Assembly (NCBI RefSeq): GCF_024267655.1
Contig: NZ_CP100595.1
Location: forward strand, 1,550,001-1,614,000
DNA length: 64,000 bases
Reading direction: 5' to 3'
Origin: Arcobacter roscoffensis
Lineage (GTDB): Bacteria; Campylobacterota; Campylobacteria; Campylobacterales; Arcobacteraceae
Shown: in pieces, positions 9,339-18,974 of the stretch
How positions within the stretch are numbered: position 1 is the first letter of the stretch
Layout: each line of letters opens with the position of its first letter
Program-made: the position numbers and the translations under genes
The notes under the pieces: generated by a model
Database searches by the model: none
The model's input: the letters and a program-made list of their open reading frames with translations, nothing else
What the model was told of the DNA's origin: nothing

Positions 9339-9361
9339 TAGTGTTAATTATTGTAACACTA
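9339..9361. promoter_or_regulatory. Inverted repeat upstream of kinase gene
   Basis: TAGTGTTA (9339-9346) and TAACACTA (9354-9361) form 8-bp arms around a 7-bp spacer, about 62 bp upstream of a TATAAT at 9423-9428. The spacing suits a transcription factor dimer. The binding protein is unknown. Confidence 0.45.
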
Positions 9362-9422
9362 AAACTCTAGAAAAAAATACTAAAATGTATTAAAATGATA
9401 TTAATTTAATACTATTCAATGT

Positions 9423-9428
9423 TATAAT
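9423..9428 (+). promoter_or_regulatory. Candidate -10 (TATAAT) of kinase 9451
   Basis: TATAAT lies 22 bp before the ATG, followed by AAAAAGGA as ribosome binding site. No clear -35 box is present. Confidence 0.5.
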
Positions 9429-9450
9429 AATCTAAGAAAAAGGATTAGAA

Positions 9451-11307
9451 ATGTCATTTAAATATAGATTTATTGTCTCTTTTGTACTTTTAGAAATATT
9501 TTTTATTTTATTAATCGTAACAGTAAACTTCATTGCAATAAATAATTCTTCAAATAAATTAACAAATCAAAATATTCAATCAAATATTACTTTTATGGAT
9601 GAGCTATTAAAAATTCCACTAAGTATTTATGATATAGCAACTATTGATAACTTAATATTAAAAGCAACGAATTTAAGTTATGTTAATTCAATTGTAGTAT
9701 TAGATTTTCAAAATAAGATTCTTTCAAAAGATTATAATTTTAAGCATTTAAAACTTGATGAGTTTATAAATAAAAATGAGTCTTTTTCTTTTGAAAAAGA
9801 TAATGAATTTTATGAAATTAAAATAGAAAAAATAAAAGAAGAGGAACAACTTCTTGGTACGATGTATATCGTTTTTGACACAAGTGAAAATAAACACTTT
9901 ATTTCAAAAAATAAAAACAATACAATTATGATCATATTAGTTGAGATATTTTTATCAACATTTTTATCGTTTATAATTGGTTCTAAGATTACAAATAAAC
10001 TAACAAGACTTTCAGAAGTAGCTGAGCAAATCGGTAAAAATAAAAACCCAGAAATTCCTTATAAAACATCTAAAGATGAGATGGGTATTCTTGCAAAATC
10101 TCTTAATAAAATGCAAGAAGATTTAATTCAAAGAAGTGATAAGTTAAAAGAATTGGCAGTAACACTAAATAAACAGAAAAATGAATTAATACAAGCACAT
10201 AAAGCCAAAGATGCTTTTTTGGCAAATATGAGTCATGAATTAAAAACACCACTAAATTCAATAAATGTAATATCTGCAATTATGATGAAGAATAAACAAA
10301 ATAGACTTGATGAAGAGTATCAAAAGAACATGACAGTTATAAATAGATGTGGAAAAGACTTACTGTACTTAATCAATGATATTTTAGATATTTCAAAGCT
10401 AGAAGCAAAAGAGATAAAACTTGATTTTACTAAAGTGAGCTTATGTGAATTTATAGGTGAAATTGAAGATATGTTTAGACCTCAAGCAAATGAGAAAAAC
10501 CTTGAGTTTATTGTTTCTTGTGATAAAAGTATTGATTTTGTATCTATTGACAAAAATAGAGTTAATCAAATCATAAAAAATCTTTTAAGTAATGCTTTAA
10601 AATTTACAAGTAAAGGTAAAATCGAACTAATTGTTAGAAATAAAAACAATGAGTTTTTAGAAATTCTAGTAAAAGATGAGGGTATAGGAATTGCACAAAA
10701 TAAATTAGAGCATATATTTGATAGGTTTAAACAAGCTGATTCAACAACTACAAGAAAATTTGGGGGAACTGGACTTGGCTTAGCAATTAGTAAAGAATTA
10801 TCTAATTTAATGGGTGGAGATATAAGTGTTGAGAGTCAAGAAAATATTGGAACAACTTTCATAGCAACTATAAGTATACAAAATAGTTTTAATTCTTTAG
10901 AAACAACAAGGCAAGTAGTTGTAGATGAAAAGTCAAAAGAGTTCTCTATGAATGTTGGCGTAATACAGACTGAAACTAAAATAAATGACATTTATATATT
11001 GAATAACGATCCTGTGGCATTTTTAGGTATTGTTATTGAGTTAAATAAAGACTTCAAAGTAAAACAAGCTACAAATATTGAAAAATTTAAAGAATTAATC
11101 AATGATATAAAAGATGAAGACTTGGTAATTTTAAGTTTAGATAATACAAATATTGATGAAGTAAAAAGTTTAGATTTAAATAATACGGTAGTTGTTTGTG
11201 AGGATTTAAAACTAAGTGAAAATTTAGATAAGCCATATGAAAAACTTTTTGAAAAGAACTCTTTGTTAAAAGAGAATTTATTAACATATATTAAGGATAA
11301 AGCATGA
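9451..11307 (+). CDS. Membrane histidine kinase with C-terminal pseudo-receiver
   Basis: This 618-residue sensor kinase has a TM segment at about 7-30, a short periplasmic domain to about 155, a second TM at about 157-177, HAMP, and HisKA with H262 in NMSHELKTP. The HATPase follows with NLLSNALKF, DEGIGIA and GGTGLGLAIS. The last ~110 residues (from about 510) look like a receiver fold without its phosphoacceptor: DIYILNNDPV replaces the acidic start, VILSLDN stands where the Asp strand should be, and a KP motif (DKPYEKLF) is kept. The stop overlaps the next ATG (ATGA, 11304-11307), coupling it to the receiver protein. It is a close paralogue of the kinase at 14384. The ligand is unknown. Confidence 0.92.
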   Translation: MSFKYRFIVSFVLLEIFFILLIVTVNFIAINNSSNKLTNQNIQSNITFMDELLKIPLSIYDIATIDNLILKATNLSYVNSIVVLDFQNKILSKDYNFKHLKLDEFINKNESFSFEKDNEFYEIKIEKIKEEEQLLGTMYIVFDTSENKHFISKNKNNTIMIILVEIFLSTFLSFIIGSKITNKLTRLSEVAEQIGKNKNPEIPYKTSKDEMGILAKSLNKMQEDLIQRSDKLKELAVTLNKQKNELIQAHKAKDAFLANMSHELKTPLNSINVISAIMMKNKQNRLDEEYQKNMTVINRCGKDLLYLINDILDISKLEAKEIKLDFTKVSLCEFIGEIEDMFRPQANEKNLEFIVSCDKSIDFVSIDKNRVNQIIKNLLSNALKFTSKGKIELIVRNKNNEFLEILVKDEGIGIAQNKLEHIFDRFKQADSTTTRKFGGTGLGLAISKELSNLMGGDISVESQENIGTTFIATISIQNSFNSLETTRQVVVDEKSKEFSMNVGVIQTETKINDIYILNNDPVAFLGIVIELNKDFKVKQATNIEKFKELINDIKDEDLVILSLDNTNIDEVKSLDLNNTVVVCEDLKLSENLDKPYEKLFEKNSLLKENLLTYIKDKA

Positions 11308-11900
11308 AAAAATTTACTATATTAATTATTGATGATATTGAAGATAATATTTATACTTTGAAATTTTTGTTAAATAGTAATTTTGAAGATTTACAGATTC
11401 TAGAAGCAAACAGTGCAAAAGATGCTATTTTTCTGATAATGCAAAATGATGTGGATTTGATTTTAAGTGATATTCAAATGCCTGAAATTGATGGCTTTGA
11501 GTTAGTAGAATATCTTCAATCCGTACCCTCTACAAGTCAAATACCTATAGTTTTAATTACTGGTATTTATCATGATGATATATATAAAAAAAGAGCATTC
11601 TCTCTTTCAAATGAAGTGGTTGATTTTATTAGTAAGCCAATTGATGATGAGATTTTATGTCAGAAACTAAGAGTTTATATTAAGATTTTTGAAGAAAAAA
11701 AGATTACTAAAGAAAATTTACTACAAAAAGATAGATTAATAAAAGACCATAATAAAGTAAATAGTATGCTTGATAATTTAGATAATATAAATGAAGATTT
11801 ACAAGGTATTATAAAACATAGTGATGAATACAAAAAGTTAATGGAAGAAGAGGATTTACTAATAGATTTAGAAGAGGTAGTAGCAAAAAATAAATCTTAG
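11304..11900 (+). CDS. Stand-alone response regulator with coiled C-terminus
   Basis: This 198-residue protein has a receiver at 1-125 with acidic pair D10-D11, phosphoacceptor D56 in LSDIQMPEIDG and the KPID motif. About 70 charged helical residues follow, with no recognised output domain. It matches the receiver of the protein at 16275-17393 closely over the first 130 residues (shared LSDIQMP, ITGIY, SKPIDDE). That paralogue continues into a kinase core, whereas this one stops. It may signal by protein contact or serve as a phosphate sink for the kinase encoded just upstream, with which it overlaps by 4 bp. The gene is convergent with ligA. Confidence 0.88.
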   Translation: MKKFTILIIDDIEDNIYTLKFLLNSNFEDLQILEANSAKDAIFLIMQNDVDLILSDIQMPEIDGFELVEYLQSVPSTSQIPIVLITGIYHDDIYKKRAFSLSNEVVDFISKPIDDEILCQKLRVYIKIFEEKKITKENLLQKDRLIKDHNKVNSMLDNLDNINEDLQGIIKHSDEYKKLMEEEDLLIDLEEVVAKNKS

Positions 11901-11912
11901 CAAAACTAGAGA

Positions 11913-13925
<2,013 letters not shown>

Positions 13926-13944
13926 TTATAAAAATAATACCTTT

Positions 13945-13974
13945 TTGATACTATTTATGATTATTATATTATAA
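13945..13974 (+). promoter_or_regulatory. Candidate promoter of the 13985 kinase operon
   Basis: TTGATA at 13945-13950 could serve as -35 element, with an AT-rich -10 of the TATTAT or TTATAA type at about 13967-13974. AAAGGA directly before the ATG at 13985 is the ribosome binding site. Confidence 0.4.
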
Positions 13975-13984
13975 AGGATTTATT

Positions 13985-14380
13985 ATGAAAAATATGACTC
14001 TTATATTAATAATTTTATTTTCAACTAAAGTTTTCTGTAAAGAGACCGTTACAGTTTACTCATATCACAAAGTTGAACCTATAGTACTAAATAAATTAGA
14101 TAGTTTATCTTTTGATTATGATTTTATAGTAAAAGTAGTTCCTAAAAATAGATTAGATTATATTCTTAAACCATGGAAAGAGAATGAGTGCAAGGATTAT
14201 GTTAGAAGATGTTATCCTAATTGGATAGTTTTAAATAGCAAACCATTTTCATTTAATGAGTTTGAAAAAGATAAATTTTTACATAAACAATTAGCTTTTG
14301 AGAATAAAAAATATATAATAACTAATATTAATAACAGAAAAATAATCCAATTGTTTAATAATTTGGATGTAAAAGAGTAA
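13985..14380 (+). CDS. Small exported protein upstream of sensor kinase
   Basis: This is a 131-residue protein with a clear signal peptide (residues 1-19, hydrophobic core LILIILFST, cleavage after VFC or nearby). The mature ~112 residues have no certain family. The order of motifs (TVYSYHKVEP near the start, KNRLDYIL at about 55, NWIVLNSKPF at about 75) is reminiscent of periplasmic type-3 solute-binding proteins but far shorter. It contains the pair C64/C71. It ends 3 bp before the kinase at 14384, so the two are surely co-transcribed. The best guess is a periplasmic accessory or ligand-binding partner of that kinase; this rests on position only. It could also be a shortened remnant of a solute-binding protein. 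Confidence 0.75.
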   Translation: MKNMTLILIILFSTKVFCKETVTVYSYHKVEPIVLNKLDSLSFDYDFIVKVVPKNRLDYILKPWKENECKDYVRRCYPNWIVLNSKPFSFNEFEKDKFLHKQLAFENKKYIITNINNRKIIQLFNNLDVKE

Positions 14381-14383
14381 ATT

Positions 14384-16273
14384 ATGGGAAAACAAACAAT
14401 TGTTAAAAATTTTAGACATACAATAGGTTTTTTACTATTTAAAAAAATATTTTTAGCATATTTACTATTTGTTGTACTATTTACAAGTTTTCAGATTTAT
14501 ACTGAGTATAACTTTGCAAAAAAATTAATCAAAAAAGATTTAATAAACACAGAACAGTCTTTTAAAACTGTATTAGCTAAAACAGTTTGGGTTTTTGATA
14601 AAAAGAAAATTGATGAACAAGTACAAGCTATTATAGATGCAAAAACAGTAAAGGGAATAGTAATTCTTACACCTTTTAATGAATTTATTTCAGTAAAAGG
14701 AAAAATTTTGCCAAAATTCTCAAAAATTGATAAATTTGTTTTTGAAAACACTACACTAGAAAATATAGAATATGATACAAACTTGATTAGTCATAGTTTT
14801 GAACTAAAAAACTTCGAGAATAAATCTGAAGAAGTTTTAGGAACAGTAACTCTTTTTGTTCCCAAAAATCAAATAGCTGAACTAACACAAGAAGCAATAT
14901 CATTGATTTTAATAAATGTTATTGTTTCAGCTTTAATGTTATGGTTTTTATTTATATATTTTGCGAATAAACTTTTAACTGAACCTTTAAATAAAATGAT
15001 TGAAGCTACAAATGATTATGATGTTCAAGAATTCAATGAGATTAATATAGAATTTGATGATAAAAAACACAATGAACTAAATACTCTAGCTCAAACATTC
15101 AATCAAATGTCAAGAAGAATTAATGAAGCATATATAAATATGAAACAGCTTACGATGATTCAAGATAAGCAAAAACATGATTTAGAAAATGCCAATAAAT
15201 ATAAAACAGATTTTCTTGCAAATATGAGTCATGAACTTAAAACACCACTTAATTCTATAAATGTAATTTCTTCTGTAATGATGAAAAACAAAGATGATAG
15301 TTTAGATCAAAAGCAAGTTCAAAATTTAAAAATCATAAATAACTGTGGTAATGACTTATTATTCTTGATAAATGATGTTTTAGATATTTCAAAACTTGAA
15401 GCAGGGGAGTTGACTTTAGATTATACTCAAGTGAATATGTGTGATTTGATGCATAGTATTAAAGATATGTTTGCCCCTCAAGTTCAAGAGAAAAATTTAG
15501 AATTTGTATTTAATTGTGATAGTAATATAGGGGATGTTTATACAGATCCAAATAGAGTAAAACAAATAATAAAAAATTTACTTAGTAATGCCTTAAAATT
15601 TGTAAAAAATGGTGAAGTTAAACTATTAGTAAAAGATAGTGAAAATAGTGTTGAGATTTTAGTTAAAGACTCAGGTATAGGAATAGCTCAAGAAAAACTA
15701 GACCATATTTTTGATAGATTTAAACAAGCTGATGGAAGCACTACAAGAAAGTATGGAGGTACAGGACTTGGTTTATCTATTTGTAAAGAGCTTTTAGTAT
15801 TACTTGGAGGTGACATCTCTGTGAAAAGTAAAGTAGATGTGGGAAGTATATTTAGAGTTCTAATTCCTAAAAACAAAGAAAAAGTTCAAGCAAATACTAT
15901 AGCAAATGATGAAGTAAGTTTAATGAGTGTTGAAAAAAATATAAATAACAAAATCTTACTTTTAAATAATGACCCAGTTACGTATTTAAGTATTGTAGTT
16001 GAACTTAACAAAGTTTATGAGGTTACGCAAGTAACGAAAGCTTCTGATTTCATAAAAGTAGATAATACTGATGAGTTTAGCTTAACTATATTGGATATTA
16101 GTAAATTAAACGAAAATGAAATAAATAAAACTTTATCTAATGTAAATAATAATATAGTTATTGTCTATGAAAATAATTTAAGTAACTTAGTAAAAGAAAA
16201 AGGTTTTGATTCATTTAAAAAACCTTTTGACAAAGAAAGTTTTATAGAATTTATAAATAATAAAAAGGTTTAA
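14384..16273 (+). CDS. Membrane histidine kinase with C-terminal pseudo-receiver (paralogue of 9451)
   Basis: This 629-residue kinase has a TM at about 22-42, a periplasmic domain to about 165, a second TM at about 170-192, HAMP, H283 in NMSHELKTP, and an HATPase with NLLSNALKF, DSGIGIA and GGTGLGLSI. The last ~110 residues repeat the pseudo-receiver seen in the 9451 kinase: LLLNNDPVTYL, then ILDISKL, then KKPFDKESF. The acidic pair is replaced by NND. It sits between the small exported protein (3 bp upstream) and a receiver-kinase (1 bp downstream), a compact three-gene signalling operon. The shared layout with 9451-11900 points to duplication of the whole kinase-receiver unit. Confidence 0.92.
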   Translation: MGKQTIVKNFRHTIGFLLFKKIFLAYLLFVVLFTSFQIYTEYNFAKKLIKKDLINTEQSFKTVLAKTVWVFDKKKIDEQVQAIIDAKTVKGIVILTPFNEFISVKGKILPKFSKIDKFVFENTTLENIEYDTNLISHSFELKNFENKSEEVLGTVTLFVPKNQIAELTQEAISLILINVIVSALMLWFLFIYFANKLLTEPLNKMIEATNDYDVQEFNEINIEFDDKKHNELNTLAQTFNQMSRRINEAYINMKQLTMIQDKQKHDLENANKYKTDFLANMSHELKTPLNSINVISSVMMKNKDDSLDQKQVQNLKIINNCGNDLLFLINDVLDISKLEAGELTLDYTQVNMCDLMHSIKDMFAPQVQEKNLEFVFNCDSNIGDVYTDPNRVKQIIKNLLSNALKFVKNGEVKLLVKDSENSVEILVKDSGIGIAQEKLDHIFDRFKQADGSTTRKYGGTGLGLSICKELLVLLGGDISVKSKVDVGSIFRVLIPKNKEKVQANTIANDEVSLMSVEKNINNKILLLNNDPVTYLSIVVELNKVYEVTQVTKASDFIKVDNTDEFSLTILDISKLNENEINKTLSNVNNNIVIVYENNLSNLVKEKGFDSFKKPFDKESFIEFINNKKV

Positions 16274-16274
16274 T

Positions 16275-17393
16275 ATGAGTAAATTTTCAGTATTAATAGT
16301 AGATGATGTTCAAGATAATATCTATTCTTTAAAACTTATAATTGAAGACAATTTTGATGTTGATATTTATAGTGCTTTAAGTGCCACGGAAGCTATGGAA
16401 TTACTTATGAAAACAAAGGTTGATTTGATTTTAAGTGATATTCAAATGCCAGATATTGATGGTTTTCAATTTGCCCAGTATTTAAAGTCTGTTGATTCAA
16501 CTAAAAACATACCAATTATATTTATCACAGGGATCTATGATAAAGACGCTTATCAAAAAAAAGGTTATGAAATAGGTGCTGTTGAGTATATCTCAAAACC
16601 TATTGATGAAAATCTTTTAACAGCTAAATTAAAGGTTTATATTGATTTATTTGAAGATAAAAAAAGAGATACAAATGAACTTTCAAAAAAAGAAGAGATA
16701 TTAATACATCAGTCAAAAATGGCAACAATGGGTGAAATGATAGGCGTTATTGCTCATCAATTAAAACAGCCTTTAAATAATATGTCTTTATATTGTTCTG
16801 ATGTAAAAGATTCATATAAACATGGGGAAATTGATGATAACTTTATAGAAGAGTTTGACAAAAATACAAAAGATCAGATTGTTTTTATGAGTGAAACTAT
16901 AAATGACTTTATAAACTTTTTTAATCCCAATAAGACTAAAAAATCTTTCACAATAAAATCTGCAATGGACAAAACTATAAAACTACTTGATAAACAATTG
17001 GTAAATAATAATATTGATTTAAAAGTTCATTTAGGTGAAGAAACAGCTTTTGGAGTAGAAACAGAACTTGAACAAGTTTTTTTAAACTTAATAACAAACG
17101 CTAAAGATGCTTTTGTAGAAAGAGAAATTCAAAATAGACAAATAGCTATAACTTCTATGACAAGAGATAAGTATAGTATAGTTATTATTGAAGATAATGC
17201 AGGTGGAATAAAAGAAGATAACCTTGATAAAATCTTTGACCCATACTACACAACAAAAGATTATGGTACAGGCACTGGTCTTTATATGGTAAAACTTGTA
17301 ATCAAAAGTAGTTTTGGTGGGGATTTAAAAATTCAAAATGGTAAACATGGGGCAAAATTTATAATCGTAGTTCCTAAAAGCAAAATAGCCTAA
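16275..17393 (+). CDS. Receiver-histidine kinase; 3' end is the insertion site of a mobile element
   Basis: This 372-residue cytoplasmic protein has a receiver at 1-125 (D10-D11, D55 in LSDIQMPDIDG, SKPIDEN), a short coil, a kinase core with H161 in IAHQLKQPLN, and an HATPase with NLITNAKDA, EDNAGGI and GTGTGLYMV. It probably receives phosphate from, or passes it to, the kinase just upstream. The last codons overlap a 27-bp repeat (17354-17380) that recurs at 23408-23434. At the far copy the same frame reads on as K-S-K-P-stop. The present C-terminus (K-S-K-I-A) is therefore supplied by the inserted element, and the undisturbed gene would have ended one residue earlier. The change is outside every catalytic motif, so the protein should remain functional. 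Confidence 0.92.
   Translation: MSKFSVLIVDDVQDNIYSLKLIIEDNFDVDIYSALSATEAMELLMKTKVDLILSDIQMPDIDGFQFAQYLKSVDSTKNIPIIFITGIYDKDAYQKKGYEIGAVEYISKPIDENLLTAKLKVYIDLFEDKKRDTNELSKKEEILIHQSKMATMGEMIGVIAHQLKQPLNNMSLYCSDVKDSYKHGEIDDNFIEEFDKNTKDQIVFMSETINDFINFFNPNKTKKSFTIKSAMDKTIKLLDKQLVNNNIDLKVHLGEETAFGVETELEQVFLNLITNAKDAFVEREIQNRQIAITSMTRDKYSIVIIEDNAGGIKEDNLDKIFDPYYTTKDYGTGTGLYMVKLVIKSSFGGDLKIQNGKHGAKFIIVVPKSKIA
17354..17380 (+). repeat. attL: left 27-bp direct repeat of the mobile element
   Basis: A 27-bp sequence starting AAAATTTATAATCG lies in the final codons of the receiver-kinase gene and is repeated without mismatch at 23408-23434. Bases outside the repeat differ on both sides. It reads as the attachment core used by the adjacent tyrosine recombinase. 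Confidence 0.9.
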
Positions 17394-17407
17394 AAATAGG
17401 GCTATTT
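17383..17407 (+). terminator. Element-supplied hairpin after the receiver-kinase gene
   Basis: AAATAGCC (17383-17390) and GGCTATTT (17400-17407) form an 8-bp stem that overlaps the new stop codon. It lies just inside the element and takes the place of the native terminator, now 6 kb away. No strong T-run follows directly, so efficiency is uncertain. Confidence 0.6.
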
Positions 17408-17425
17408 AAAGTGTTTATTTTTTAC

Positions 17426-17456
17426 TGTTCCAAAATTGTACCAGTATTGTTCTATG
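17426..17456. promoter_or_regulatory. Left candidate integrase arm sites (11-bp period)
   Basis: Three related motifs start exactly 11 bp apart: TGTTCCAAA at 17426, TGTACCAGT at 17437 and TGTTCTATG at 17448. The first recurs at the right end of the element (23300 and 23311), again with 11-bp spacing. Direct repeats near both ends, one helical turn apart, are typical of recombinase arm-binding sites. Confidence 0.55.
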
Positions 17457-18525
17457 CATTAAAATAGCTACCTCTAGTCTTTTCATCATTTTTTATGTAT
17501 TTTGCATAAAATGATAAAGTTATATTTGCATTTTTGTGACCTAACATATTTGATACCCATAAAATATCTTCTCCATTAGATATCATTAATGAAGCAAAAG
17601 TATGCCTCATTTGATACAAGTTTCTATATTCGATATCTAATTCTTTTAAAGCTTTTTTCCAATAAACAATTGATAGTTTATTAGCACTATGAAATGGCTT
17701 TTTAAACTTTGTATTAAAAAGATATTCTGAATCAGTTTTATATTTTAAATGACTATTTAAATAGGGTAATAAAACATTTATTATATCAACATCTCTAATA
17801 CTAGATTTTGTTTTAGGAGTACTATCCTTACCTCGATTTCTAGTTGCTCTTACATAAATTGTTTTATTTTCAAAATCAATATTTTCCCATTTTAAGGCTA
17901 AAATCTCTCCAGTTCTCATACCTGTAAAAAAACCTATTGCAAAATAAGCTCTTACTTTTGAAGGCAAAGTATTTAATATACTAAATATTTCCTCTTTTGA
18001 AAAAGGTTTAACCTTTTGTAAGAGTTCAGAAGAAGGGGATTTTATCAAAGTTAAAGGGTTTTTATTAATAATCTCATCTCTAAAGGCATCTTGTAAAATG
18101 CCATGAAATACTACTCTAATATTAGATACATATTTAGGAGAAAACTTTTTTAATAAATCATTTTGCCATAATGTAAGTTCACTAACTTTTAGTGAAGTTA
18201 TTTTCTTCTTTCCAAAATAGGGCAATATATGATATTTAATTACATAATCATAATTAATACGTGTTTGTTCTTTTCTACTACTTGAATGCATCTTCAAACT
18301 AATATCAATCATTTCTTTAACAGTTGGAACAGTTTTGTTTTCAAAGAACTCACCACTATGTACCTTTAAAAGCATTTGTGGAATTATTTGTGTGTCAGCT
18401 AATTTTCTATTAGCTTTACTATCTTCTATATTTAGTGATTTTTTAATCACTTTACCATCTAAACTAAACCTTACCCAAAGTTTTTTCCCTCTAGTGTAAA
18501 GTTTAGGTTGTGTCATTTTAATCAT
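17452..18525 (-). CDS. Tyrosine recombinase (integrase)
   Basis: This 357-residue site-specific recombinase of the phage integrase family moves the element in and out of the chromosome. Residues 1-60 are an AP2-like arm-binding N-terminus (GKKLWVRFSLDGK), about 65-155 the core-binding domain, and 175-350 the catalytic domain. Catalytic residues are R204 (TGMRTGE), a Lys near 238-240, R307-H308 in the MRHTF motif (order H-x-x-R altered to R-H), H330 in LGHKNA and nucleophile Y340 in LSFYAKY. It sits 70 bp inside the left att repeat, as expected. The start at 18525 is preceded by AAAAGGAGAAAC on the minus strand, an excellent ribosome binding site. All catalytic residues are present, so it should be active. 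Confidence 0.95.
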   Translation of the reverse strand: MIKMTQPKLYTRGKKLWVRFSLDGKVIKKSLNIEDSKANRKLADTQIIPQMLLKVHSGEFFENKTVPTVKEMIDISLKMHSSSRKEQTRINYDYVIKYHILPYFGKKKITSLKVSELTLWQNDLLKKFSPKYVSNIRVVFHGILQDAFRDEIINKNPLTLIKSPSSELLQKVKPFSKEEIFSILNTLPSKVRAYFAIGFFTGMRTGEILALKWENIDFENKTIYVRATRNRGKDSTPKTKSSIRDVDIINVLLPYLNSHLKYKTDSEYLFNTKFKKPFHSANKLSIVYWKKALKELDIEYRNLYQMRHTFASLMISNGEDILWVSNMLGHKNANITLSFYAKYIKNDEKTRGSYFNA

Positions 18526-18589
18526 GTGTTTCTCCTTTTGAAAAACACCTTGATTTTAATACTTCTAAACGATTTAATTTTACTATAAT

Positions 18590-18895
18590 TCATATTAAAT
18601 CTTTAATAACATTATTAGCTATTTCTTTTGCATTCATTTTTGTTAATGTATGCATAACCCAGTTATCTAGTTCTAACTTATCAAACAAAACTCTACCAGC
18701 CTTTTTATAGTAGTGTTTACCTTCAATTAAATAGTTGTCTTTTAGTTTATGGATATGCTCTTTTGAATATCCAAGATAATAAGATGCTTCTTTTGTATTT
18801 AGCCATCTTTTCTCACTATTAATCTTTTGTTCTAATATATTTAATTTTTCTAATACTTCATTTATTTTTTCTAAATTCTCAAATGGTATATTCAT
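18590..18895 (-). CDS. Helix-turn-helix protein, excisionase-like
   Basis: This is a 101-residue protein. Residues 1-32 form a predicted coiled helix (ENLEKINEVLEKLN). From about 33 there is a MerR/excisionase-type HTH (WLNTKEASYYLGYSKEHIHKL), followed by HYYKKAGRVLFDKLELDNW, which matches the wing and the usual end of HTH_17 domains. Its place directly upstream of the integrase on the same strand suggests a recombination directionality factor that steers the recombinase towards excision. A role as transcriptional regulator of the element is equally possible. The N-terminal coil suggests that it forms dimers. Confidence 0.8.
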   Translation of the reverse strand: MNIPFENLEKINEVLEKLNILEQKINSEKRWLNTKEASYYLGYSKEHIHKLKDNYLIEGKHYYKKAGRVLFDKLELDNWVMHTLTKMNAKEIANNVIKDLI

Positions 18896-18955
18896 TGTTT
18901 TAATTCTCCTTTGATTATCTGTTTAAGGGAGGGAGTAAATCCCTCAACGCTGTAT

Positions 18956-18974
18956 ATACTTTTTAAAAAAGTAT
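18956..18974 (-). terminator. A/T hairpin at the end of the Rep-like gene
   Basis: ATACTTTTT (18956-18964) and AAAAAGTAT (18966-18974) form a perfect 9-bp inverted repeat that touches the stop codon of the Rep-like gene. It is pure A/T apart from one C-G pair per arm, so termination may be weak. Confidence 0.45.

Noticed and set aside
17354-17380. tRNA or tmRNA gene as integration site
   Set aside because: No tRNA-like cloverleaf is present around either repeat copy; the repeat is protein-coding.
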